A stretch of DNA of 12,885 nucleotides from Eubacteriales bacterium (GCA_028703645.1 JAQVML010000006.1:1-12885), one strand, 5' to 3'. Positions 1-6,083 are shown, counted from the stretch's first letter. The notes: generated from the sequence alone by a model not told the origin. Program-made: numbers and translations.

Positions 1-131
1 GTTCGCAAGAGCTTTTTAAAATCGCTTATTTTGTTTTTTATAAAAGAGCGCAAGGTCGGTTTTAGGACGCTTTGGAGTGAAAGTGTTCTCTCAATCGCGT
101 CGAGTCACTCCGGATCTTGAAAACTGTTGAT

Positions 132-506
132 CTACTGATTCGCATTCTCAAACGAGAAGTAGAGTATTTGATAGTTTTCATTACTTTCGCGCTCTTCCGG
201 TGTTTCATAAATCATGTGCTCCCGATAGATGGCATCCGAGTCTTTCGTCGAATATTCCGGGACGGAGATATAGTTGAACCCGTCTTCAGTTCCGTTTGAT
301 TGCTTGATTGCTTCCTGCGCAACCAGATAAAGCCTGTTCTTCAGCGGGAGTTGCCTCACTCCGTCGATTGTAACGCCATTGAGATTGAGCCAACCCGCAT
401 TCTCATCCCAAACAAAATAGGAAAACGGCTTCTCTTTCTCCGCGTCATAAAAGGTATCGTCCTCGAAATATACGGCAATCGCGCCAATCTCCGTACTGGA
501 GGACAT
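132..506 (-). CDS. Hypothetical acidic 124-aa protein
   Basis: I do not recognise the family. The ATG at 506 is chosen; a TTG at 509 directly before it is an alternative. A weak purine-rich stretch (GAAGAG) lies about 7 bases upstream of the ATG. The product is acidic, rich in Glu, Asp, Tyr and Phe, and lacks a signal peptide, membrane segment or cysteine motif, so a small soluble cytoplasmic protein is likely. It opens with a short hydrophobic strand-like stretch (IGAIAVYFED) and has a possible second one near the middle (NRLYLVAQEAI). Its start overlaps the stop of a possible 38-codon ORF, TGATG, as in translationally coupled pairs. The reading frame stays open for about 36 codons upstream, but without a good start. 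Size and composition resemble small immunity or accessory proteins, but this is only an impression. It could also be the 3' part of a broken gene. It lies past the tRNA terminator, so it needs its own promoter, which I could not find. Confidence 0.55.
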   Translation of the reverse strand: MSSSTEIGAIAVYFEDDTFYDAEKEKPFSYFVWDENAGWLNLNGVTIDGVRQLPLKNRLYLVAQEAIKQSNGTEDGFNYISVPEYSTKDSDAIYREHMIYETPEERESNENYQILYFSFENANQ

Positions 507-622
507 CAATACTCTTCGTCTGCCCTGAGTACTATTGCGATTTGCGCCTCTATTAGAGAAACTAAATCGCTCGAATGCGCTATGTAAGATTGTAATCTCA
601 GCAATGGCGTTGCGTCAACCAT
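506..622 (-). CDS. Possible small ORF (38 aa) coupled to the next gene
   Basis: ATG at 622 opens a 38-codon frame that ends with TGA at 506-508, sharing bases with the ATG of the downstream 124-aa gene (TGATG). The product has a hydrophobic, helix-like C-terminal half (SLIEAQIAIVLRADEEY). No convincing ribosome binding site precedes it. An alternative ATG a few bases upstream in another frame reads only MFDAEWLTQRHC before a stop. The two frames together may be a frameshifted remnant of a longer N-terminal region of the downstream gene. Support rests only on the stop/start overlap and the plausible composition. Confidence 0.25.
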   Translation of the reverse strand: MVDATPLLRLQSYIAHSSDLVSLIEAQIAIVLRADEEY

Positions 623-700
623 TCCGCATCAAACATAGCTGCAATTTTTCTCTGCGAGAATACAATGATGTTCGGAATAAACCATGCAGAAGTACATATG

Positions 701-730
701 CCAAAACCCCGTCTCTCGACGGGGTTTTGG
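701..730 (-). terminator. Terminator of the tRNA operon
   Basis: A perfect 13-bp inverted repeat (CCAAAACCCCGTC / GACGGGGTTTTGG) with a four-base TCTC loop. It starts two bases after the CCA end of tRNA-Gly(TCC). The stem carries its own T-run at the end (GGGGTTTTGG) instead of a separate trailing T tract. The symmetry could also stop transcription from the other side, from the plus strand. Confidence 0.85.
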
Positions 731-732
731 CT

Positions 733-806
733 TGGAGCAGGTAACGGGACTCGAACCCGTGATCTCAGCTTGGAAGGCTAATGTGTTACCGCTACACTAT
801 ACCTGC
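733..806 (-). tRNA. tRNA-Gly(TCC)
   Basis: A full cloverleaf can be drawn: acceptor GCAGGTA/TACCTGC, D-arm GTGT/ACAC, anticodon stem TTAGC/GCTGA with loop CTTCCAA (anticodon TCC), T-arm ACGGG/CCCGT with loop TTCGAGT, discriminator T. CCA is encoded (733-735). It is the last gene of the tRNA operon and reads GGA/GGG glycine codons. Confidence 0.97.
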
Positions 807-844
807 ACGCGGTGAATGAAGTTGTATCGTGCGAAAAAGAAAAT

Positions 845-889
845 CTCCATTCATAAACAGGCAAAGTAGTTGTCCGCTTATGAATGGAG
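845..889 (-). other. Spacer hairpin between the two tRNA-Gly genes, attenuator-like
   Basis: A perfect 12-bp inverted repeat (TTATGAATGGAG at 878-889 against CTCCATTCATAA at 845-856) with a 21-base loop that may pair further. In the transcribed (minus) direction the 5' arm contains the last acceptor base, the discriminator and the CCA of tRNA-Gly(GCC). The 3' arm is followed by ATTTTCTTTTT. It therefore looks like an intrinsic terminator or attenuator overlapping the end of a tRNA, or a processing element. Function is inferred. Confidence 0.6.
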
Positions 890-960
890 CGGGAAACGGG
901 GCTCGAACCCGCCACCTCAGCCTTGGCAAGGCTGCGCTCTACCAAATGAGCTACTCCCGC
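885..960 (-). tRNA. tRNA-Gly(GCC)
   Basis: Cloverleaf: acceptor GCGGGAG/TTCCCGC, D-arm GCTC/GAGC, anticodon stem CAGCC/GGCTG around loop TTGCCAA (anticodon GCC), T-arm GCGGG/CCCGT, discriminator T, encoded CCA at 885-887. Reads GGC/GGT codons. Its 3' end is part of the long hairpin at 845-889. Confidence 0.97.
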
Positions 961-979
961 AGGAATCGGTCGCATGTTT

Positions 980-1065
980 TGGTGCGGGCGAAGGGACTTG
1001 AACCCATACGCCTTTCGGGCACCAGAACCTAAATCTGGCGCGTCTGCCAATTCCGCCACACCCGC
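980..1065 (-). tRNA. tRNA-Leu(TAG)
   Basis: Class II tRNA of 86 bases with a long variable arm (GCC/GGC stem) and encoded CCA. Anticodon stem CCAGA/TCTGG with loop TTTAGGT, anticodon TAG, reads CUN codons. Discriminator A, as usual for tRNA-Leu. The T-stem ATGGG/CCCTT has a T-T mismatch at the second pair (50:64). Confidence 0.97.
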
Positions 1066-1091
1066 ACAAAGATCATGACCGAAAGGAAAAA

Positions 1092-1167
1092 TGGTGATCC
1101 GCCGGAGGGTCGAACTCCGGACAACCTGATTAAAAGTCAGGTGCTCTACCAACTGAGCTAGCGGATC
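1092..1167 (-). tRNA. tRNA-Lys(TTT)
   Basis: Cloverleaf: acceptor GATCCGC/GCGGATC, D-arm GCTC/GAGC, anticodon stem CCTGA/TCAGG around loop CTTTTAA (anticodon TTT), T-arm CGGAG/CTCCG, discriminator A, encoded CCA. It reads AAA/AAG and is a standard target for t6A at position 37, made by the Tsa proteins encoded nearby. Confidence 0.97.
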
Positions 1168-1172
1168 AAAAC

Positions 1173-1247
1173 TGGCTGGGGTGGCAGGATTTGAACCTAC
1201 GAATGCCAGAGTCAAAGTCTGGTGCCTTACCGCTTGGCGACACCCCA
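1173..1247 (-). tRNA. tRNA-Gln(TTG)
   Basis: Acceptor TGGGGTG/CACCCCA, anticodon stem CCAGA/TCTGG around loop CTTTGAC (anticodon TTG), T-arm GTAGG/CCTGC, discriminator G, encoded CCA. Only five bases separate it from tRNA-Lys downstream, so the two must be released from one precursor. Confidence 0.97.
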
Positions 1248-1268
1248 TAGTACGCAGAATCGGTAAAA

Positions 1269-1346
1269 TGGGGTGAGTAGTGGGGCTCGAACCCACGACC
1301 TCCTGGGCCACAACCAGGCACTCTAGCCAACTGAGCTATACCCACC
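1269..1346 (-). tRNA. tRNA-His(GTG)
   Basis: Acceptor GTGGGTA/TACTCAC with the extra 5' G (position -1, at 1346) opposite discriminator C, the identity pair of bacterial tRNA-His. Anticodon loop TTGTGGC (anticodon GTG), T-arm GTGGG/CCCAC, encoded CCA. GUN anticodons are the substrates of Tgt, whose gene lies about 2.4 kb upstream in the same direction. Confidence 0.97.
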
Positions 1347-1393
1347 ATACCGGAACCGCCGCGATTTCGGCGTATCCCTTGAAGAAACTTGCC

Positions 1394-1426
1394 CGACACC
1401 CTGGCTCTTTACGCGCCGGGGTGTCG
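1394..1426 (-). other. Spacer hairpin between tRNA-Arg and tRNA-His
   Basis: The 87-base spacer (1347-1433) is much longer than most others in the operon. It holds an 8-bp perfect inverted repeat CGACACCC/GGGTGTCG with a 17-base loop that can pair further (GGC/GCC). A smaller repeat CGCCG/CGGCG lies at 1357-1372. There is no T tract, so these look more like processing or folding elements than terminators. Confidence 0.5.
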
Positions 1427-1433
1427 TGCAATT

Positions 1434-1510
1434 TGGCGCGCCTGCAGGGATTCGAACCCGGGACCTACGGCTTAGAAGGCCGTTGCTCTATCCTGCTGAG
1501 CTACAGGCGC
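1434..1510 (-). tRNA. tRNA-Arg(TCT)
   Basis: First gene of the operon. Acceptor GCGCCTG/CAGGCGC, D-arm GCTC/GAGC, anticodon stem ACGGC/GCCGT around loop CTTCTAA (anticodon TCT, reads AGA/AGG), discriminator G, encoded CCA. The T-stem CCGGG/CCCTG has a C-T mismatch at pair 50:64. Decoding ANN codons makes it an expected t6A substrate. Confidence 0.97.
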
Positions 1511-1532
1511 AGGAAGCGAGTTCCGAAGATTA

Positions 1533-1561
1533 ATTATAGCGGCGAGGGAACATTATGTCAA
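1533..1561 (-). promoter_or_regulatory. Sigma-A promoter of the tRNA operon
   Basis: On the minus strand, TTGACA (1556-1561) and TATAAT (1533-1538) are separated by exactly 17 bases, a perfect consensus. The start of transcription would fall about 15 bases before the first tRNA (1510). The CG-rich stretch just before the -10 box (CGCCGC) is not a strong discriminator signal, which lies downstream of it. Confidence 0.9.
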
Positions 1562-1631
1562 CCGAAATTGACAAAAAGATCCCCTGTTTTTTCTCCCCCG
1601 CGCCGCTCGGCTTCGCTTGCGTTAACCTGCC

Positions 1632-2135
1632 TTAAGCATTTTTGCCGCAGCAAGCCTTATACTTCTTCCCGCTGCCACAGGGGCAGGGATCATTTCTGCC
1701 GACTTTTGTTTCACGAACGAAGATATTGCTCTGGCGATACTCTTTCGTGATGTCCTTGCGCTTGTCTTCGCTCAATACCGCGTCCCACTCCTTGAGCGTA
1801 TACAGCCAGTTTGCCTTGGCTTTGTGCATGTTGAAGTAGAGCTTCTCAAAGTCGATGTCGAGCTTGAGCGCGGTGTTCACGTCGAGCTCGTCGAGATTGA
1901 CTTCCTTCTTCAGGCTCGTGTTAATGCCGTCGAGAAAACCCGCAAACTCCTCCACGCTCATCTGAAAGCGATCGGAAAGCTCCGCGTGCGTACCCGTTAA
2001 TTTTTCCGTGTTCTCGGTCAGGATTGCGCGGTACGCCTCGGTCTCTTTTTCGAAGTATGCATTCCAAAAGGCGTCGTGTTCCGCCTGCTGCCGCTCCGTC
2101 TCAACCAGCTTCTGCCATTGTTCATACGGTTTCAT
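1632..2135 (-). CDS. SEC-C motif protein of unknown function
   Basis: A 167-residue protein. Residues 1-140 are highly charged and mostly helical in appearance. The C-terminus carries a SEC-C zinc-binding motif, CPCGSGKKYKACCG (C151, C153, C162, C163), the same type that ends SecA and many stand-alone proteins. The motif is known to bind zinc and to help contact with proteins or ribosomes; the role of this protein is not known. The ATG at 2135 overlaps the end of rimI by 14 bases and is preceded by GGGAGAG at about 8 bases. It is the last gene of the minus-strand cluster. No clear terminator lies between it and the tRNA promoter, so read-through into the tRNAs is possible. In many genomes tsaD would be expected near rimI and tsaB; here this gene occupies that place. 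Confidence 0.85.
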   Translation of the reverse strand: MKPYEQWQKLVETERQQAEHDAFWNAYFEKETEAYRAILTENTEKLTGTHAELSDRFQMSVEEFAGFLDGINTSLKKEVNLDELDVNTALKLDIDFEKLYFNMHKAKANWLYTLKEWDAVLSEDKRKDITKEYRQSNIFVRETKVGRNDPCPCGSGKKYKACCGKNA

Positions 2136-2610
2136 TTGCTTGTCTCTCCCTGTTTATCGTTTGTTGTATGTCTTCGTTCCATAAAATCAGCGCACCTTCG
2201 CCCGTGTCGGAATAATAGCCCTTTCGAAAGCCGTTTTGCTCGAATCCCAGTCGTGCATATAGATGCTGCGCGACCATATTCCCTTCACGCACCTCCAACG
2301 TCATCTTCTCCGCACCTTGCTTGACCGCGTGGCGCATCATGGCGAGCATCAGGCGTTTGCCACACCCTTTACCGCGGTATTCCGGCATGATGGCAACGTT
2401 GGTCACATGCGCCTCCTCAAAGAGCAGCCACATGCCGCCATATCCGCAGATGACCCCGTCCGACTCCATCACGAGATAATGCGCCACCTCGTTGCGCAGT
2501 TCGCCTGCGAGCGCGAGCTTGGACCACGGCGAGCGGAAACAGGTGCATTCGATCTCGTGTACGCGGTTGACATCCTTTCGCTCCATAGGGCGAACGATCT
2601 CCTCAGCCAT
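2122..2610 (-). CDS. rimI: Ribosomal-protein-alanine N-acetyltransferase RimI
   Basis: A GNAT acetyltransferase of 162 residues, the usual size. It has the acetyl-CoA pyrophosphate loop R79-GKGCG-84 after the strand VTNVAIMP, and the late LYARLGF block with Tyr118 as the likely general acid. In Escherichia coli RimI acetylates the N-terminus of ribosomal protein S18; homologues beside tsaB are usually annotated the same way, but the substrate here is inferred. The start at 2610 is preferred because GGGAGG (2618-2623) sits 7 bases before it. An ATG at 2616, overlapping the tsaB stop as ATGA, is only one base from that site and would add two residues. It sits between tsaB and the SEC-C gene, a common Bacillota arrangement (tsaE-tsaB-rimI). 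Confidence 0.92.
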   Translation of the reverse strand: MAEEIVRPMERKDVNRVHEIECTCFRSPWSKLALAGELRNEVAHYLVMESDGVICGYGGMWLLFEEAHVTNVAIMPEYRGKGCGKRLMLAMMRHAVKQGAEKMTLEVREGNMVAQHLYARLGFEQNGFRKGYYSDTGEGALILWNEDIQQTINRERQANETV

Positions 2611-2612
2611 CG

Positions 2613-3233
2613 TCATGCCTCCCTGACGGAATTCTGTTTCGTTCGCTCCGCCTGAGACGGGCGAAGATAGACCGGCTCAACTTCATCTGCCGCCAACTCC
2701 GGGTGCAGGAGCGCGGCCCGACCAACCAAACTTGCGCGCGGAACCGTCTTCGTTTCGGCTTGCGTGTCCCCAATCAACACCGTATCCGGCGGTAATTTCG
2801 CTTTCCATGTCTCGATCTCGACCGCACAGGGGTCAAGGAGCGTCTGCCCCGCCTGATACAGCGCGGCATATGCGTTGCCGTTTCGCGCATCGATCATCGC
2901 GGCAATCGGGCGTTCAGTTTCACCCGCGCCAAGAGAGAGCGCATAGAGCGCGTTGATGGGCACAATCTTCTTTCCCGTCGCAAACGCAAGCGCGTTGACA
3001 ATGCTCACGCCGATGCGTACGCCCGTAAACGAGCCCGGGCCGATATCGACCGCAAACAGGTCGATCTGCGAGATCGTAGCCCCATTTTCTTCTAATAATT
3101 CGTCGATGAGCGGCAGAAGCGTCTCAGCGTGCTTTTTACTCGCGTCCGCTTCCCGTTCCGCAAGCAAATTGCCGTCTTGAAACAGCGCCACTGTTGCGAT
3201 GGCGGACGTGGCCTCGATTGCGAGCATCATCAT
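2613..3233 (-). CDS. tsaB: tRNA t6A synthesis protein TsaB
   Basis: TsaB is the catalytically inactive partner of TsaD in the complex that transfers threonylcarbamoyl to A37 of tRNAs reading ANN codons. The 206-residue product has the ASKA/HSP70-like fold marks: an N-terminal strand LAIEATS, the KKHAETLLP helix (33-41) and the glycine-rich block GPGSFTGVR (65-73). Three ATG codons in a row begin the frame (3233, 3230, 3227). The first is used here; its ATGA overlap with tsaE suggests coupling, and no strong ribosome binding site is seen. TsaD itself is not encoded in this window, and TsaC/Sua5 is also elsewhere. Confidence 0.95.
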   Translation of the reverse strand: MMMLAIEATSAIATVALFQDGNLLAEREADASKKHAETLLPLIDELLEENGATISQIDLFAVDIGPGSFTGVRIGVSIVNALAFATGKKIVPINALYALSLGAGETERPIAAMIDARNGNAYAALYQAGQTLLDPCAVEIETWKAKLPPDTVLIGDTQAETKTVPRASLVGRAALLHPELAADEVEPVYLRPSQAERTKQNSVREA

Positions 3234-3676
3234 AGCGCGTTCACCACGCTTTCATATTGCTTCCCCAATGGGTGAAACTCCAACGTGCGCGGCTCTTCTC
3301 CGCTGCCAAGCAGGCGAATTTCCAGCCGCTCTTTTGGCAGCGCCTCCGGCACGCGTTCCGCCCACTCCAATACGACCACGGCATTCTGCGCCAGATACTC
3401 CTCAAACCCGATGGCGAATAGCTCATCTGCGTCCGAGAGGCGATATGCGTCAAAGTGGATCAGCCGCGGACTGGTTTCGTATTCATGCACGATGGTAAAC
3501 GTTGGCGAGCGCACCTCGCGCGTGCCCGCCTGCTCGCCCATGCCGCGCACCAACGCGGTCTTGCCCGCGCCGAGATCGCCGTAGAGCGCGAGAAACGAAG
3601 GCACGGGCAGCATGCGAATCAGCTTGCTGCCGAGCGCTTGCGTCTCTTCTTCGGTTTTACAAACCATCGTCTTCAA
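3230..3676 (-). CDS. tsaE: tRNA t6A synthesis ATPase TsaE
   Basis: TsaE is the small P-loop ATPase that drives turnover of the TsaB-TsaD complex. The 148-residue product shows Walker A GDLGAGKT (33-40), the switch-like SPTFTIVHEY (57-66), HFDAYRL (74-80), and the LEWAERV block (103-109) with the family Glu-Trp pair. The start is a TTG at 3676, with GAGG placed 8 bases upstream; an ATG at 3667 lies 17 bases from that site and is less likely. The stop overlaps the tsaB start by four bases. A 59-base gap separates it from tgt, with no terminator seen, so it is probably part of the same transcript. Confidence 0.95.
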   Translation of the reverse strand: MKTMVCKTEEETQALGSKLIRMLPVPSFLALYGDLGAGKTALVRGMGEQAGTREVRSPTFTIVHEYETSPRLIHFDAYRLSDADELFAIGFEEYLAQNAVVVLEWAERVPEALPKERLEIRLLGSGEEPRTLEFHPLGKQYESVVNAL

Positions 3677-3735
3677 ATATTTCGCCTCTTAACGATCCGT
3701 TTCCCTGAATTATAAGCGATCCATATGATAAGCGA

Positions 3736-4854
3736 TCAATCGTAGATTCCCTGTTCCAGCAGCTCGCGCGCAAAATCGCCAAAACGATCCTCTTGAATTG
3801 CGCGGCGCACGTCCTCCATGAGTTTCAAAGAGAATCGCAGGTTGTGCATGGTCAGAAGCTGGGCTCCGAGAATCTCCTTCTCCTTGACGAGATGGCGAAT
3901 GTAGGCCCGCGTGAAGTTCTGGCAGCAATAGCAGTCGCAGCCCTCTTCCAACGGGGTATGATCGTGCTCATATTTTGCGTTTTTCATCGTCATGCGCCCG
4001 TGTCGCGTGAGCGCCATGCCGTTTCTGCCCGCGCGGGTTTGCAGCACGCAGTCGAACATGTCGATTCCGCGCAATACGCCTTCCAGCAAGCAATCGGGGC
4101 TCCCGACGCCCATGAGATAGCGCGGCTTATGCTCCGGCATGTAGGGCATCATGGTCTCCAGCATTTCATACATGACGGCTTTCGGTTCACCGACGCTGAG
4201 GCCGCCGATGCCGAATCCGGGAAAATCCATTCCGGTGATCGTTTTCGCGCTCTGAATGCGAAGGTCACCAAACATGCCGCCCTGCACGATGCCAAACAGC
4301 GCCTGATCTTCGCGAGTGTGCGCGTTTTGGCATCTCTCGGCCCAGCGGTGCGTGCGCTCCATCGCATCGATCGTGTATTTTCGATCGGACGGATACGGTG
4401 CGCACTCGTCAAAGCACATCGCGATATCCGCGCCAAGCGCTTGCTCCACCTCCATGACCGACTCCGGCGTAAAGAAATGCTTACTGCCGTCGATGTGGGA
4501 GCGGAACATGACGCCGTCCTCTTTGATGTCATTGATCTTGGCGAGCGAAAACACCTGAAATCCGCCGCTATCGGTCAAAATCGGCCGATCCCAATGCATG
4601 AACTTATGAAGCCCTCCCGCCTCCTCCACGAGCTTGTGCCCGGGTCGGAGATAGAGGTGGTACGTGTTTCCGAGTATGATGTTTGCACTCACATCCAATA
4701 GATCCCGCGGAGTCATCGCCTTGACGGTCGCTTGTGTGCCGACGGGCATAAAGATCGGTGTTTCAATGTCTCCATGCGGCGTATGCAGCACGCCATATCG
4801 CGCCCCGCTCTGCTTGCAGACATGCTTGAGGTCAAATGTAAACGGGTATGCCAT
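3736..4854 (-). CDS. tgt: tRNA-guanine transglycosylase Tgt
   Basis: Tgt exchanges guanine-34 of tRNAs with GUN anticodons (Asp, Asn, His, Tyr) for the queuosine precursor preQ1. The 372-residue protein is full length. Visible catalytic marks are Asp95 in TDSGGFQ, Asp149 in MCFDECAPYP, Asp268 in DMFDCV, and the zinc ligands Cys306, Cys308, Cys311 and His337. The region after DMFDCV reads LQTRAGRNG, where the usual form is close to LPTRxARNG, so a Pro is replaced by Gln and an Ala by Gly. The start at 4854 matches the family (MAYPFTFDLKHVCK). It lies 62 bases downstream of queA, the next enzyme of the pathway, and both probably come from the promoter at 6055-6083. Confidence 0.97.
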   Translation of the reverse strand: MAYPFTFDLKHVCKQSGARYGVLHTPHGDIETPIFMPVGTQATVKAMTPRDLLDVSANIILGNTYHLYLRPGHKLVEEAGGLHKFMHWDRPILTDSGGFQVFSLAKINDIKEDGVMFRSHIDGSKHFFTPESVMEVEQALGADIAMCFDECAPYPSDRKYTIDAMERTHRWAERCQNAHTREDQALFGIVQGGMFGDLRIQSAKTITGMDFPGFGIGGLSVGEPKAVMYEMLETMMPYMPEHKPRYLMGVGSPDCLLEGVLRGIDMFDCVLQTRAGRNGMALTRHGRMTMKNAKYEHDHTPLEEGCDCYCCQNFTRAYIRHLVKEKEILGAQLLTMHNLRFSLKLMEDVRRAIQEDRFGDFARELLEQGIYD

Positions 4855-4916
4855 ACGGCTCTTCCCTCTGTTCTTTCTGTTGAATTCGTCTTTGATCGAT
4901 TCTATTGTGCAAAATA

Positions 4917-5942
4917 TTACAAAATCAACATTGCATCTCCGAAGCTGAAGAAGCGATAGCGTTCTTTGATCGCGTGTTCATAGCAGCGGAGCGCTTCTTC
5001 CCGACCCATCAGCGCGGAAACGAGCATCAACAGCGTTGATTCCGGGAGGTGAAAATTCGTAATCAACGCATCGACCGCGCGAAAGCGATAGCCGGGCGTG
5101 ATGTAGATGCCCGTCCAGTCCTTGCCGGGCTGCACGACGCCGTCTTGAGTCGTCACGCTCTCCAGCGTGCGGCAGCTCGTGGTACCGACGGCAAAGATAC
5201 GTCCGCCGTTTTCCCGCGCGAGGTTGATTCGGTTTGCCGCCTCCGGCGAAACCTCGTAATACTCCTTGTGCATCACGTGGTCTTCAATCTTGTCTTCCGC
5301 AACGGGCCGAAATGTGCCAAGCCCCACATGCAGCAGAATGTCGACGATGTCAGTTCCTTGTTCTTTGATCTTGCCGAGCAGTTCGTTGGTGAAGTGCAGC
5401 CCGGCGGTCGGCGCCGCGGCGGAGCCGTTGGTCTGCGCGTAGACCGTTTGATAGCGGTTCTTGTCCGCGAGACGCTCCGTGATATACGGCGGCAGAGGCA
5501 TCTGACCCGCGCGATCGAGCACCTCTTCAAAGATACCGTCGTACAATAGCTCAATCTGCTTTCCGCCGTCCGCATCGGTATCACCCAGAACGCGGATGCC
5601 CAATTCTTCGTTTACGATATATTCCCGCCCGACGACCGCTCTTCTTGCGGGTCTTGCGAGGCATTCCCAGATTTTTTCACCCGTTCTTTTTAATAGAAGA
5701 AACTCCATGTTGCCACCTGTGTCCGCGCGGTGGGCAAAGAGCCTTGCGGGCAGAACGCGGGTGTTGTTTCGAACAAGTACGTCCTTCGGGGTCAAATATT
5801 GCGTGATATCGGAAAAAACGCGATCTTCGATCGTCTTCGTCGCGCGGTTGTAGACCAACAGACGCGAGGCGGATCGATCCGCGATCGGTGTTTGCGCAAT
5901 CAGTTCTTTGGGCAGGTCGTAAGCAAAATCGCTTGTCTGCAT
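4917..5942 (-). CDS. queA: S-adenosylmethionine:tRNA ribosyltransferase-isomerase QueA
   Basis: QueA transfers and rearranges the ribosyl of S-adenosylmethionine onto preQ1 in tRNA to give epoxyqueuosine. The start at 5942 gives 341 residues, the usual length, with the family N-terminus (SDFAYDLPKELIAQTP, 4-19), NNTRVLPARL (59-68), the APTAGLHFT block (177-185), VGLGTFRPV (206-214) and TNFHLPEST (295-303). A purine-rich site (GGAAAAGAG) lies about 6 bases upstream. The frame stays open to 6083, but that start would lie in the -35 box of the promoter at 6055-6083, so it is rejected. It is the first gene of the minus-strand cluster. The enzyme that reduces epoxyqueuosine (QueG or QueH) is not in the window. 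Confidence 0.97.
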   Translation of the reverse strand: MQTSDFAYDLPKELIAQTPIADRSASRLLVYNRATKTIEDRVFSDITQYLTPKDVLVRNNTRVLPARLFAHRADTGGNMEFLLLKRTGEKIWECLARPARRAVVGREYIVNEELGIRVLGDTDADGGKQIELLYDGIFEEVLDRAGQMPLPPYITERLADKNRYQTVYAQTNGSAAAPTAGLHFTNELLGKIKEQGTDIVDILLHVGLGTFRPVAEDKIEDHVMHKEYYEVSPEAANRINLARENGGRIFAVGTTSCRTLESVTTQDGVVQPGKDWTGIYITPGYRFRAVDALITNFHLPESTLLMLVSALMGREEALRCYEHAIKERYRFFSFGDAMLIL

Positions 5943-6054
5943 GTGTTTCTCTTTTCCGATATCAAGCCATCGCAAAGAAATTTGCTTGTCTTTCATCCGG
6001 TTTCTCAAAATCGCCGGTATTCCGCAGAAAAAAGGCGGATGCGCCGACCGAAGT

Positions 6055-6083
6055 ATTATAACGAAAAGTGCCTCTGATTGCAA
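6055..6083 (-). promoter_or_regulatory. Sigma-A promoter of the queA cluster
   Basis: On the minus strand, TTGCAA (6078-6083) and TATAAT (6055-6060) are 17 bases apart. Transcription would begin near 6048, giving a leader of about 105 bases before queA. No preQ1 riboswitch was recognised in the leader. Confidence 0.8.

Noticed and set aside
74..111. Inverted repeat GGAGTGA/TCACTCC as terminator of the 124-aa gene
   Set aside because: The stem is 7 bp with a 24-base loop and has no T tract directly after it.
778..1311. 177-aa minus-strand ORF across the tRNA genes
   Set aside because: It reads through five tRNA genes; the cloverleaves explain the conserved sequence, and the peptide is a translation of tRNA.
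1280..1750. 156-aa plus-strand ORF
   Set aside because: It is antisense to tRNA-His, tRNA-Arg, the tRNA promoter and the end of the SEC-C gene, with no ribosome site.
3712..3737. Direct repeat ATAAGCGATC between tsaE and tgt
   Set aside because: Two copies of 10 bases, one overlapping the tgt stop; too short and with no known role.
3793..4701. 302-aa plus-strand ORF opposite tgt
   Set aside because: Antisense to a full-length, clearly recognised tgt gene; His/Ala/Arg-rich as expected of a shadow frame.
6028..6045. Small hairpin (GGCG/CGCC) followed by six T in the queA leader
   Set aside because: A 4-bp stem within about 20 bases of the start site is too small for a reliable terminator, and no alternate structure or riboswitch was seen.
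5943..6048. preQ1 riboswitch before queA
   Set aside because: I looked for a compact pseudoknot with an A-rich tail and a purine-rich site in its 3' part but did not find one.
5943..6083. Upstream extension of queA by 47 residues
   Set aside because: The start at 6083 lies within the -35 box of the queA promoter, and the extra residues are absent from the usual QueA N-terminus.
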